A stretch of DNA of 37,701 nt. Source: Acidobacteriota bacterium (GTDB lineage: Bacteria; Acidobacteriota; Vicinamibacteria; Vicinamibacterales; UBA2999). Every line of letters begins with the position of its first letter. The first letter of the stretch is position 1. The stretch spans positions 1-37,701 of the forward strand of contig JAUSDY010000167.1 in assembly GCA_030650395.1 (NCBI GenBank), read 5' to 3'. Position numbers and translations under genes: made by a program. Below, one piece after another: positions 9,556 through 16,608 of this stretch. Under the pieces are notes generated by a model. It was not told the origin of the DNA. It searched no databases and was given only the letters and a program-made list of their open reading frames with translations.

Positions 9556-10433
9556 TGGTTGCCTCCGCGGGCCCGTCCGCGTCCGAAGCCCGCCTCTTCA
9601 ACGAGCGGGCCGCGGACGGCGCGGAACCGGTTACGCCATGCGCCATCGAACGCCAGCAACCCCACGGCGGTGCCGCCGAGGCCGAGTAACAGGAACGTCA
9701 CCATGCCCACGCCGGTGTCTTCGCCACCCTGCTGTGCCGAGCGCTCGAGATACGCGACAATCGGCAGGATCTCCTCCGCTTGAAGCGGCGTCCGCCCGAA
9801 CACCGACCGCATCATCGGTGTGGCGGGGGCCGAGAGCCAGACCGCGAGGGCTTTGCGGCCCTGCAGGCGCTCATACACTTTGGTGAGGTCCGGCCCGATC
9901 CGGCCGCCGCCCAGCGCGCCGACGCCGCCCAGCGTGTGGCACGACATGCAGGCCGGTCCGCTGCCGGTCTGCGCCGTCTCCCCTCGCACCAGCGAGCGGC
10001 CACGGGCCACATCCTGCGCTGTGAAGGGACGGTCGCTGATCTGGATTCCCACAAACCGCGACTTCTCGAGTTTGGATTCCGCCTCGATCATCGAGATCAG
10101 TGCGTCTGCCATGGCTGGGGTCAGCAGCGGCGGCGGCGGCATGATGACGCCGCGGGCCTCCTGGAACAGCTGCGTCGCGATGGGGTCGCCGCTGTCGATC
10201 AGCGCCTTCGGGTCTGGGAGATATCTGAGCAGCCAGGCGTGGTCGCGGCGCTCGGTGACGCCCTTCAAATCGGGTCCCGTCAGTCGCCCGCCTCCGATGG
10301 TGTGGCAGCTGGCGCAGTTCTGTTGAAAGTACGCCGCCGCATCCTGGGCATGTGCGGTCGCCGGGGCACATACGGCCAGCGCGGCCACAGCCGCTGATGC
10401 ACACCAGCGCCAAACGCCTAGGGGCCAATTCAC
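9552..10433 (-). CDS. Dihaem c-type cytochrome leading the nar operon (NarC-like)
   Basis: First gene of the nar operon, 293 residues. A signal peptide (residues 1 to about 30) is followed by two cytochrome c domains with CASCH (Cys40-His44) and CMSCH (Cys162-His166), and a single C-terminal transmembrane helix at about 241-262. It is thus a periplasmic dihaem domain anchored at its C-terminus. In Thermus a dihaem cytochrome, NarC, is the first product of the nar operon and takes part in electron transfer and maturation. This gene has a similar position and haem number, but I infer the equivalence from context only. Four-base overlap with narG. The upstream region carries an Fnr-type box (10537-10550) with a -10 hexamer TAGAAA (10509-10514), giving a predicted leader of about 70 bases. 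Confidence 0.85.
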   Translation of the reverse strand: MNWPLGVWRWCASAAVAALAVCAPATAHAQDAAAYFQQNCASCHTIGGGRLTGPDLKGVTERRDHAWLLRYLPDPKALIDSGDPIATQLFQEARGVIMPPPPLLTPAMADALISMIEAESKLEKSRFVGIQISDRPFTAQDVARGRSLVRGETAQTGSGPACMSCHTLGGVGALGGGRIGPDLTKVYERLQGRKALAVWLSAPATPMMRSVFGRTPLQAEEILPIVAYLERSAQQGGEDTGVGMVTFLLLGLGGTAVGLLAFDGAWRNRFRAVRGPLVEEAGFGRGRARGGNQ

Positions 10434-10508
10434 GCGACGCCTCCGGGAAAGGAACGTTGACGACGGCTCAAGCCGAAGTAGGACTGCCTCGCGCAGTCGT
10501 GTCGGTCC

Positions 10509-10550
10509 TTTCTACCCGGATTCCCAGGCATCGCATATGACTGTTGTCAT
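10509..10550 (-). promoter_or_regulatory. Fnr-type promoter of the nar-act operon
   Basis: Perfect 18-bp palindrome ATATGACTGTTGTCATAT at 10535-10552 (core ATGAC-N4-GTCAT at 10537-10550). The candidate -10 hexamer TAGAAA on the minus strand (10509-10514) is centred exactly 32 bp away, the spacing of a class II Crp/Fnr promoter with the activator at -41.5. The predicted transcript start is near 10502, about 70 bases before the cytochrome start codon. Box and spacing are read directly. Function as an activator site is inferred. Confidence 0.75.
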
Positions 10551-10721
10551 ATCCGGCAGCCTTATGAGAAAAACCCCGGCTTGCCCGGCTGGAGGGGGGC
10601 CGGATGGAGACAGGCGGATCGCCGTCCGGAGGGCCTAATCCCGGCGGGCACTTCTGTCGCCGGGGTGCCCTCGGCCATCGGCCTTCCGCAGGCTGGAGGC
10701 TGACGCCCGACGGCAACGACG

Positions 10722-10888
10722 CAATTTGACGTCGGTGAAGTCCACGACCATGCCGCGCGCTCGAGGACGTCGCTCCGGACTTCGACTTCGGCCACGGCGT
10801 TGTGCCCGTGCGGGTGCATGCAGACGCCGTCGTAGCCGAGCAGCCGGTGTCCGCAGCAGAAACCAACCCGCGTGATCACGGCGTACAT
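10722..10888 (-). pseudogene. Broken 6-pyruvoyl-tetrahydropterin synthase / QueD-like gene
   Basis: From ATG 10888, which overlaps the end of the nitronate monooxygenase-like gene by 13 bases, the reading MYAVITRV...GHRLLGYDG is followed by CMHPHGHN, the zinc-binding and HGH motifs of the PTPS/QueD family. About 130 bases in, the frame must shift within a CG-dinucleotide run (around 10753-10758) to continue as GMVVDFTDVK, the next conserved block. After that block no further homology can be seen, so roughly the C-terminal half is missing. The net frame change fits two extra bases (GC) in the run. I interpret it as a decayed fragment, although the frameshift alone could be a sequencing error. 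The rest of the stretch to the nar promoter (10553-10721) shows no gene. A T-run after GC-rich sequence near 10565-10610 might be a minus-strand terminator, but its stem is weak. Confidence 0.6.
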
Positions 10889-12303
10889 GGCACACCAGAA
10901 AGCAGCGTGTCGATCACGTCGGCCGCCGTGTAGTCGGCCGCCCCGGGCCGGAGGAACCGCGTGACGCCCGCCAGGTCGTCGCCCGAGGTGACGATGCCTC
11001 GTTCCACATACTTGCCGGCGCGCACCTGCGGGTGACCGGCGGTGGCGATGAGCGCGTTGCAGATGCACTTGCGGCCCGTCGTCGCGTCAACGTCGCCGCC
11101 CTTGGACACGTACACGTTCACAGGCTCCGCGGGACACCTGAAGCCCACCGTGCCGTCTTCCTGGCGGTAGGCCTCGCGCAGGAAGCCGAGGTCGCAGATG
11201 CGTGGCCTGGCGTCGTACTCTTCCACCTCCGACATGGTGCCGGGGAGTCGGGCCACCTTGAACGGGAACCCGGTGGGTGACGCCAGCGGGTCGGTGAAAA
11301 TATTCACGCGGCCGTCAATCGCCTGCTGCAGCAGCGCCTGTCGATAGTCCTGCCGCAGGCCCGACTCGGCGCAGAAGGCGAACGCGGTGCCGACCTGGAC
11401 GCCCGCCGCTCCGGCCGCGAGTGCCTCGCGCACGCGCTCGGGAGTCGCGTAGCCGCCGGCGAGCCAGAATGGCAGGCCGAGCGCTCGCAGCTTGGCGAGG
11501 TCCACATGATCGCGCTCGCCGTAGATCGGCTCGCCGCGCTCGCTCAGTTGCAGCTTGCCGCGCGGCGGCGCGTTGTGCCCGCCCGCCGTAGGCCCTTCCA
11601 CGATGAAGCCGTCGACCCGCCCGCTGGCGCGCCGCTGCAACGTGTGCGCGAGGATCTCCGAGGCAATGATGGCAAGAAACGCCGGCCGCTCGAGAGGTGT
11701 ACCTGAACCAATCCCCAGATCGGCCGGGTCGAACCGGACGGCCATGTCGTCGCCGGGCTGCGCGCCGGTGACGGTCAGTGGGTAACTGGCCGGCTCGTGC
11801 CGCGCCAGGCAGTCGAGCACGCCAGGGATCTTGAGCGGGATGCCGGCGCCCATCAGCACGTAATCCACGCCCGCGAGCATGGCGCCGTAGATCGACGTGA
11901 GGTGAGGGATCTGGATCTTCTCCAGATAGTTGATGCCGACCTGGCCGTCATGACCCTCGCGCGCGAGAAACACCTCCACGAAGTTGGCGACCACGCACAA
12001 CTCGACCAGCTCGCGTGGGTTGTCCTGCGCCTGCGTCGGCACCAGCCGGTACGCCTGCCGCGCCGGGCGGCCGCCGGCGAGATAGTAGGTGTCCCACACT
12101 CGCTCGGCCATGGGCCGGTCGGGAAAAGCGTCCAGGCCGCGGCGCATGTGGCCGCCGACGTCGCCGTCCTGCAAGCGGCGGGCAAGCACCTGATCGAGGG
12201 CCGTGCCGCTCACCACGCCAAGCTGCCCCAGCCGCGACACGGTCCGGGCCAGGCGCCAGTCGGAGATGGCGACGCCCATTCCCCCTTGGATGATGACGGG
12301 CAT
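10876..12303 (-). CDS. Nitronate monooxygenase-like FMN TIM-barrel protein
   Basis: 475-residue member of the nitronate monooxygenase / 2-nitropropane dioxygenase superfamily, FMN-dependent TIM barrels that include nitronate oxidases, FabK-type enoyl reductases and PfaD. The N-terminus IIQGGMGVAISD, the central EGPTAGGHNAPPRG with the family GGH motif, and WLAGGYATPERVREALAAGAAGVQVGTAFAFC (flavin phosphate-binding part) are clear. A long C-terminal extension carries a Cys-x-Cys (KCIC). It is longer than simple NMOs, so the substrate is uncertain and nitronate activity is not shown. Its ATG shares a base with the stop of the upstream hemerythrin gene (TGATG), so both belong to one operon probably driven from the Fnr-type box at 13022-13035. 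Confidence 0.7.
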   Translation of the reverse strand: MPVIIQGGMGVAISDWRLARTVSRLGQLGVVSGTALDQVLARRLQDGDVGGHMRRGLDAFPDRPMAERVWDTYYLAGGRPARQAYRLVPTQAQDNPRELVELCVVANFVEVFLAREGHDGQVGINYLEKIQIPHLTSIYGAMLAGVDYVLMGAGIPLKIPGVLDCLARHEPASYPLTVTGAQPGDDMAVRFDPADLGIGSGTPLERPAFLAIIASEILAHTLQRRASGRVDGFIVEGPTAGGHNAPPRGKLQLSERGEPIYGERDHVDLAKLRALGLPFWLAGGYATPERVREALAAGAAGVQVGTAFAFCAESGLRQDYRQALLQQAIDGRVNIFTDPLASPTGFPFKVARLPGTMSEVEEYDARPRICDLGFLREAYRQEDGTVGFRCPAEPVNVYVSKGGDVDATTGRKCICNALIATAGHPQVRAGKYVERGIVTSGDDLAGVTRFLRPGAADYTAADVIDTLLSGVPCTP

Positions 12304-12947
12304 CAGGTGATCTGGATTCGTTTCACCAGGTCGTCCCGTTCCTGTCTGTCGACCATCGCCTGGTCTGTCATGGGATAGAGCACCTGCTCCTCCATGATGT
12401 TGTGCTCGCCGAGGATATCGTCCAGGGCGGTGATGGCCCGTCCCGCAGCGGCGGCGTCGCCAGCTTTCAAATGGTCGGCGACCTCGGCCATCCGGCGCCG
12501 GATCTGACGATGATCATCCCGCAGCACCGTGGTCGGCCCCTCGAGAATCCCGGTCTTCTGCTCGAAAGCGGGAAACAACGTGATCTCCTCCGCGTCGATG
12601 TGCCAGTTGAGTCCGCACGCGAACTCGGCAAACAAGCGCGCGGCATCCGCACGCGCACCATCGCCGACGAGGCGAGTCACCTCGGTGAGGATGTCGGCGA
12701 GCCGCTGGTGATCCCCGCCGAGATACTCGGAGACGTCGCGTGACCCCGCCGCGGCTCGACGGCGGATCTCGATCCGATATCGTGCGGGACCGGCTTCGAG
12801 GACGCTCCACTCGAACTGGCGCGGCCGGTCCGACTGCAGCCGGCGGAGCACCGGCTTCGGATCGTCGTCGCTCGCCATGATGAACACGTGCTCCGGCTGC
12901 AAGGCGTCAATAGCACGAAGGGCGTCATCGTCGGAGTGGTCGGTCAT
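12303..12947 (-). CDS. DUF2249-hemerythrin domain protein
   Basis: 214 residues from ATG 12947. Residues about 10-65 resemble DUF2249 (LQPEHVFIMASDDDPKPVLRRL). Residues about 75-200 form a hemerythrin-like four-helix domain with probable di-iron ligands His80, His116, Glu120, His146, His182 and Glu187. Proteins with this pairing are common beside denitrification and NO-response genes and are thought to bind oxygen or nitric oxide, but their reaction is not settled. An in-frame ATG at 12995 would fall on the predicted -10 element of the Fnr-type promoter (12994-12999), so I use 12947. It overlaps the next gene by one base. Confidence 0.75.
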   Translation of the reverse strand: MTDHSDDDALRAIDALQPEHVFIMASDDDPKPVLRRLQSDRPRQFEWSVLEAGPARYRIEIRRRAAAGSRDVSEYLGGDHQRLADILTEVTRLVGDGARADAARLFAEFACGLNWHIDAEEITLFPAFEQKTGILEGPTTVLRDDHRQIRRRMAEVADHLKAGDAAAAGRAITALDDILGEHNIMEEQVLYPMTDQAMVDRQERDDLVKRIQIT

Positions 12948-12993
12948 GGCAGCAAGGTCCCCAATGCCTGCGCAACGGATGCTCGGCGCAACC

Positions 12994-13035
12994 ATCGTGC
13001 GCGCCCTGAGCGCGGGGATCCATGACCGGCGTCAT
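12994..13035 (-). promoter_or_regulatory. Fnr-type promoter of the hemerythrin-NMO operon
   Basis: ATGAC-N4-GTCAT at 13022-13035. On the minus strand a weaker -10 candidate CACGAT (12994-12999) lies with its centre 32 bp from the box centre, the same geometry as at nar and feo. The box sits 31 bp downstream of the neighbouring crp/fnr gene, in its intergenic space with the hemerythrin gene. Confidence 0.6.
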
Positions 13036-13066
13036 ACGGGAGCCGATCGGCGCCGGTCGTTCGGCG

Positions 13067-13756
13067 TCAAGTGGCCGAAGTCTCGTTCAAGGCGCTCCGA
13101 TCGAGCACCACGAAGCCGTCCTTCTCCGTATGGACCACGTCTTCCTTCTGCCAGCGGCTCATGATGCGGATCGCGGTTTCGATGGTCGTGCCGGTCAGGT
13201 TGGCGAGCTCCTGGCGCGACAGGGCCATGGGCACGAATATCCCGCCACGCTCCTGCCGGCCGATCTGATCGCACAACTTAAGGAACAGGCGGGCAAAGCG
13301 CGTTTCGACGCGCCCCCCGGAGAGCTCCGCCAGACGGCGCGTCAGCTCGGCCAGGCGGAGCGTCAGGCCCGACAGCAACCCGCGCACCAGCACGGGATCC
13401 TGCTCGAGCAGACGGAAGAACGCCGCCTGCTCGACCCGCAGGCACTGCGTGGGCTCGAGCGTGATGGCCGACGCCGGAAACGGCACGTTCTCGTACACCG
13501 CGACCGCCCCCAACGGATCCCCGGCGCCGAAGATCTCCAGAATGATCTCCTTCCCGGCAGGGGTGGACTTGAACACCTTCACCCGCCCCGTGACGATGGC
13601 GATGAAGACGTCGGCGGGATCGCCCTCCGCGAAGATAAGCTCGCCGCGATCGTACGCCCGCAGGTGCGCCACCTCTGCCACGCGGGCGCGGGCACCGGGC
13701 GACAGGCGCCGGAACAGCGCGATGCGTCGAAGCAGGTCGTCATCCGGCACAGACAC
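13067..13756 (-). CDS. Crp/Fnr-family transcriptional regulator
   Basis: 229-residue regulator with an N-terminal cyclic-nucleotide-binding-like beta-roll (about 12-125), a long dimer helix, and a C-terminal winged helix (about 175-220). The recognition helix region is TGTTIETAIRI (188-198), keeping the Glu and Arg that read the GA step in Fnr-type sites. It lacks the N-terminal cysteine cluster of Fnr; the only cysteines are Cys105 and Cys162. An oxygen-labile [4Fe-4S] sensor is therefore unlikely, and a DNR/NnrR-like haem or another ligand mode is possible. The start is GTG 13756. A second regulator at the right edge (37330-37701) is nearly identical over the shared part. Likely binds the ATGAC-N4-GTCAT boxes of this window (inference). 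Confidence 0.88.
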   Translation of the reverse strand: MSVPDDDLLRRIALFRRLSPGARARVAEVAHLRAYDRGELIFAEGDPADVFIAIVTGRVKVFKSTPAGKEIILEIFGAGDPLGAVAVYENVPFPASAITLEPTQCLRVEQAAFFRLLEQDPVLVRGLLSGLTLRLAELTRRLAELSGGRVETRFARLFLKLCDQIGRQERGGIFVPMALSRQELANLTGTTIETAIRIMSRWQKEDVVHTEKDGFVVLDRSALNETSAT

Positions 13757-13773
13757 GGGCGCATGATAGCCGA

Positions 13774-13939
13774 CTACGGCAGCCGCCGTTCGAGCTCGAG
13801 GGCGCGTGGAAAGACGACCTCGTTCTCCGTGCGGTGGTGCTCGCGCAGATCGGCGTTAGGCGTGGTGCCGGGCGACGATGCGATCGCACAACTCGTCGAT
13901 CGGACGCCCCGGGTCGCCGTCCAGCCGATCCTCGTCCAT
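13774..13939 (-). pseudogene. Remnant of a hemerythrin/RIC-type (ScdA/YtfE-like) gene
   Basis: From ATG 13939 a short reading contains PIDELCDRIVARHHA and then a stop (13856-13858). Shifting by one base, the next stretch reads DLREHHRTENEVVFPRALELE and stops at 13774. These resemble the first and last helices of the hemerythrin domain in iron-sulfur repair proteins (ARHHA near the start, the LREH...E.VVFP element near the end), with the middle missing. I read this as a gene that lost its centre by deletion. It lies just upstream of the regulator gene on the same strand. The homology is short and read by eye. Confidence 0.45.
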
Positions 13940-14014
13940 CGGTGTCCGCACTCTCCCTTTCACTCGGGGCGTTCGCGCCTGACCATACGCTAGCGAGAAC
14001 GCCGGGCGCGCAAC

Positions 14015-14056
14015 ATGACGGCTGTCATACGGCCCCGGGCCTGATAGACTTAGAGT
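14015..14056 (+). promoter_or_regulatory. Fnr-type promoter of feoAB
   Basis: ATGAC-N4-GTCAT at 14015-14028, with a -10 candidate TAGAGT at 14051-14056 whose centre is 32 bp from the box centre, the class II Crp/Fnr layout. The predicted transcript start near 14063 falls inside the adjoining Fur-type box. Confidence 0.7.
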
Positions 14057-14073
14057 TGAGATTGAGTCTCACT
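14055..14073 (+). promoter_or_regulatory. Fur-type operator in front of feoA
   Basis: GTTGAGATTGAGTCTCACT matches the classical 19-bp Fur box variant AATGAGAATGATTCTCATT at 14 of 19 positions, including the TGAGA...TCTCA arms. It covers the predicted start of transcription, where a bound ferric repressor would block initiation. Repression by iron is inferred from the match and from the feo genes downstream. Confidence 0.6.
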
Positions 14074-14091
14074 TTGAGCAGCCGTCCCCTC

Positions 14092-14325
14092 GTGACCGCT
14101 AGACCTGCCTCCCTTGCCGCCCTCCCCATTGGCGGGTCGGCGGTCGTCTGTCGCGTCCGTGGCGACCGCGCCGTCGTCCGCCGCCTGCTCGAGGTCGGCC
14201 TGGTCCCGGGCACGAAGGTCACGATGCGGCGGATTGCGCCCCTGGGCGATCCGATCGAGCTGAGGGTGCGGAACTTCGCGCTCTCGATCCGCCGATCCGA
14301 GGCGCTCGGCATCGACATCGAGTGA
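14092..14325 (+). CDS. feoA: Ferrous iron transport protein FeoA
   Basis: Small SH3-like cytoplasmic protein that supports the FeoB ferrous iron channel. It has 77 residues from GTG 14092. The pattern LPIGGSAVV..., RRLLEVGLVPGTKVTMRRIAPLGDPIELRVRNFALSIRRSEA is typical FeoA. A TTG at 14074 in the same frame would add six residues; neither start has a strong ribosome site. The stop codon overlaps the GTG of feoB (GTGA), indicating translational coupling. Upstream lie the Fnr-type and Fur-type sites, so expression is probably high when oxygen and iron are low. Confidence 0.88.
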   Translation: MTARPASLAALPIGGSAVVCRVRGDRAVVRRLLEVGLVPGTKVTMRRIAPLGDPIELRVRNFALSIRRSEALGIDIE

Positions 14326-16424
14326 CGCCGGTGGCGCCCGTCGTCCTCGTCGCGGGCAATCCCAACTCGGGCAAGTCCACCCTGTTCAACGCGCTCACCG
14401 GATCCCGGGCCCGCGTCGCCAACTACCCCGGGGTCACGGTCGATCGCATCTCCGCACCATTGACGACGAAGGACGGGCGCATCATCGAGCTCGTCGATCT
14501 GCCGGGTACCTACAGCCTGAGCGCGCGGTCGCGCGAGGAACAGATCGCCGTTGACGCGCTGCTCGGGCGCGGTCTGCCCGCGCCGCGGGCCGTGGTCGTC
14601 GTGGTGGACGCCGCCGCGCTCGGCCGGGCGCTCTTCCTCGTCATCGAGGTCCTCGCCACCGGCGTGCCCGTGGTGATGGCGCTCAACATGTCCGACGAAG
14701 CGGCCCGCGACGGCATCGCCATCGATACCGCGCGGCTGGCGGCGATGACCGGCGCCGAGGTCGTGCGCACGGTGGCCACGCGGGGCGAAGGCACCGCCGC
14801 GCTGGCCGCAGCCATCGCGCATGCCGCCGCCAGGCCCGCGTCCGACGCCCCGTTTCTCGACCGGCCCGACGCGCTCAACCTCGACATCGCCGAGCTCGAG
14901 GCCGCCATCCTCGAGGAGCGCGTGCTCGACCGGCCCGGCGCCGCGCGGGCGTGGGCGACCTGGCTCCTGCTGTCGCTCGACGATCAGGGGGGCGACGACC
15001 TGGTCGGCATCCCGCCGCGTCTGCGCACCCTGACCCTCGCCATCCGCGACCGCGCCGCCGCCGCCGGCAGGAACGTCGACCTCGAGATCATCTCGTCCTC
15101 CTACCGCCGCGTCGACACGCTGGTGGACGCCGTCGTGCGCCGGTCTCCCGGCACGAGCCGGAGTCTCACCGATCGCCTCGACTCGGTCCTCACCCATCGC
15201 TTCGCCGGCGGCGTCGTCTTCGCCGTGGTGATGATGCTGGTGTTCCAGGCCCTGTTTTCCTGGTCGGAGCCGGCGATTGCGTCGATCGAATCGCGCGTGG
15301 CCGGCGTCCAGGCGCTGGTGACGGCGGCGATGCCGCCGGGGCCGCTCACCGATCTGCTGGTGGACGGGGTCATCGCCGGCGTCGGCAACGTCGTGGTCTT
15401 CGTGCCGCAGATCGGGCTGTTGTTCCTCTTCATCGGATTGCTCGAAGACTCGGGCTATCTGGCGCGCGTGGCGTTCGTGATCGACCGGCTGATGCGAAGC
15501 GTGGGCCTGCACGGCCGCGCATTCGTGCCGATGCTGTCCGGGTTTTCGTGCGCCGTACCCGCCGTGATGGCCACGCGAACCATCGAGAGCCGCACCGATC
15601 GGCTGCTGACCATGCTGGTGCTGCCGCTGATGTCGTGCAGCGCGCGGCTGCCGGTCTACGTGCTCGTGACGGCCACGGTGCTGGCGCCGGGGGCGCGCGC
15701 CGGTGTCTTCAGCGCCGGGGCCGTGCTGCTCTTCGCCATGTATATGCTGTCGGTGGCCGCCGCGCTCGCCGCGGCGGCGGTCTTGAGGCGCACGGTGCTG
15801 AAGGGGCCGGGCGCCACGCTGGTGCTGGAGCTTCCGCCCTACCGCCTGCCCTCGGTGCGCGTGCTGATCTTCAACGTGTGGCAGCGCGTCCGGTCGTTTC
15901 TCGTCGACGCCGGTACCGTGATTATGGCGCTGACGATCGTGTTGTGGGCGCTGCTGTCGTATCCGAAAGCGCCGGCCGGCACCGGTCCCGGCGACGAGCT
16001 GCGGCAGAGCTTCGCGGGACGCCTGGGCCATGCCATCGAGCCCGCGATTGCACCGCTCGGCTTCGACTGGCGCATCGGCGTGGGCATCATCGGCGCCTTC
16101 ACCGCGCGGGAAGTGTTCGTGTCGACGCTGGCCATCGTCTTCGACATCGAGTCGGCCGACGCGGTCAACGAGCCGTTGCGCGACGCGCTGCGCGCGGCGA
16201 CATGGCCGGACGGGCGGCGATTGATGACGCCGTTGACCGGCGTGTCCCTGATGGTGTTCTTCGTGCTGGCCTGCCAGTGCATGAGCACGATCGCCGTCGT
16301 CCGGCGCGAGTCGGGCACGTGGCGGTGGCCGATCTTCATGTTTGCCTACATGACCGCGCTCGCCTACGGCGCGTCGCTGTTCGTCTATCAGGTCGGCAGC
16401 CGGCTGGGCCTGGGGATCGGCTGA
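14322..16424 (+). CDS. feoB: Ferrous iron transporter FeoB
   Basis: Inner-membrane ferrous iron importer, 700 residues, starting at GTG 14322. The N-terminal G domain shows G1 GNPNSGKST (12-20), G2 with Thr39 in YPGVTV, G3 VDLPG (58-62) and G4 NMSD (122-125). A spacer domain follows. The C-terminal half holds the two Gate regions with the conserved cysteine segments SGFSCAVPAVMATRT and LPLMSCSARLPVY, and a later EVFVSTLAI core helix. Complete and in frame with feoA by a 4-base overlap. The following 49-residue gene starts on its stop codon. Confidence 0.95.
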   Translation: MTPVAPVVLVAGNPNSGKSTLFNALTGSRARVANYPGVTVDRISAPLTTKDGRIIELVDLPGTYSLSARSREEQIAVDALLGRGLPAPRAVVVVVDAAALGRALFLVIEVLATGVPVVMALNMSDEAARDGIAIDTARLAAMTGAEVVRTVATRGEGTAALAAAIAHAAARPASDAPFLDRPDALNLDIAELEAAILEERVLDRPGAARAWATWLLLSLDDQGGDDLVGIPPRLRTLTLAIRDRAAAAGRNVDLEIISSSYRRVDTLVDAVVRRSPGTSRSLTDRLDSVLTHRFAGGVVFAVVMMLVFQALFSWSEPAIASIESRVAGVQALVTAAMPPGPLTDLLVDGVIAGVGNVVVFVPQIGLLFLFIGLLEDSGYLARVAFVIDRLMRSVGLHGRAFVPMLSGFSCAVPAVMATRTIESRTDRLLTMLVLPLMSCSARLPVYVLVTATVLAPGARAGVFSAGAVLLFAMYMLSVAAALAAAAVLRRTVLKGPGATLVLELPPYRLPSVRVLIFNVWQRVRSFLVDAGTVIMALTIVLWALLSYPKAPAGTGPGDELRQSFAGRLGHAIEPAIAPLGFDWRIGVGIIGAFTAREVFVSTLAIVFDIESADAVNEPLRDALRAATWPDGRRLMTPLTGVSLMVFFVLACQCMSTIAVVRRESGTWRWPIFMFAYMTALAYGASLFVYQVGSRLGLGIG

Positions 16425-16573
16425 TGGTGCAGGAAGTCGGCGTGGCCGTGATCGTGCTTGGCGCTGTGGCGTTCCTGGCGCGGCGGCTCTTTGGCCGCGC
16501 GTCGGAAAAGCCGAACGCCGTGACGTTCGTGCCGATTGACAAGCTCAGGAAGAAGCCCGACGACTGTCACTGA
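16424..16573 (+). CDS. Small single-pass membrane protein coupled to feoB
   Basis: 49 residues. The ATG at 16424 shares a base with the feoB stop (TGATG). One hydrophobic helix (about residues 6-20, VAVIVLGAVAFLARRLF) is followed by a basic, polar tail that contains the only cysteine, near the C-terminus. Position and topology resemble the small FeoB-associated membrane proteins found at the end of many feo operons, but those are normally cysteine-rich, so membership is uncertain. It may stabilise FeoB; this is inferred from position only. Confidence 0.55.
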   Translation: MVQEVGVAVIVLGAVAFLARRLFGRASEKPNAVTFVPIDKLRKKPDDCH

Positions 16574-16608
16574 TCGCGAATCGGTTGGTGGCCAGGCGCG
16601 GCGCGCAG

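Noticed and set aside
4329-9783. Long plus-strand open frames opposite narH (552 codons) and narG (332 and 865 codons)
   Set aside because: Low-complexity Arg/Val/Leu-rich antisense readings with no motif; the minus strand encodes canonical NarH and NarG.
10560-10615. Intrinsic terminator for the NMO operon (GC-rich sequence followed by TTTTT on the minus strand)
   Set aside because: I could pair only about five bases next to the T-run, so I did not list it as a feature.
14025-16031. A 668-codon open frame opposite feoB, and a long plus-strand frame overlapping feoB to 16573
   Set aside because: His/Arg/Gln-rich antisense and shifted readings. FeoB in its own frame has all G motifs. Only the last 49 codons of the shifted frame, starting on the feoB stop, look real.
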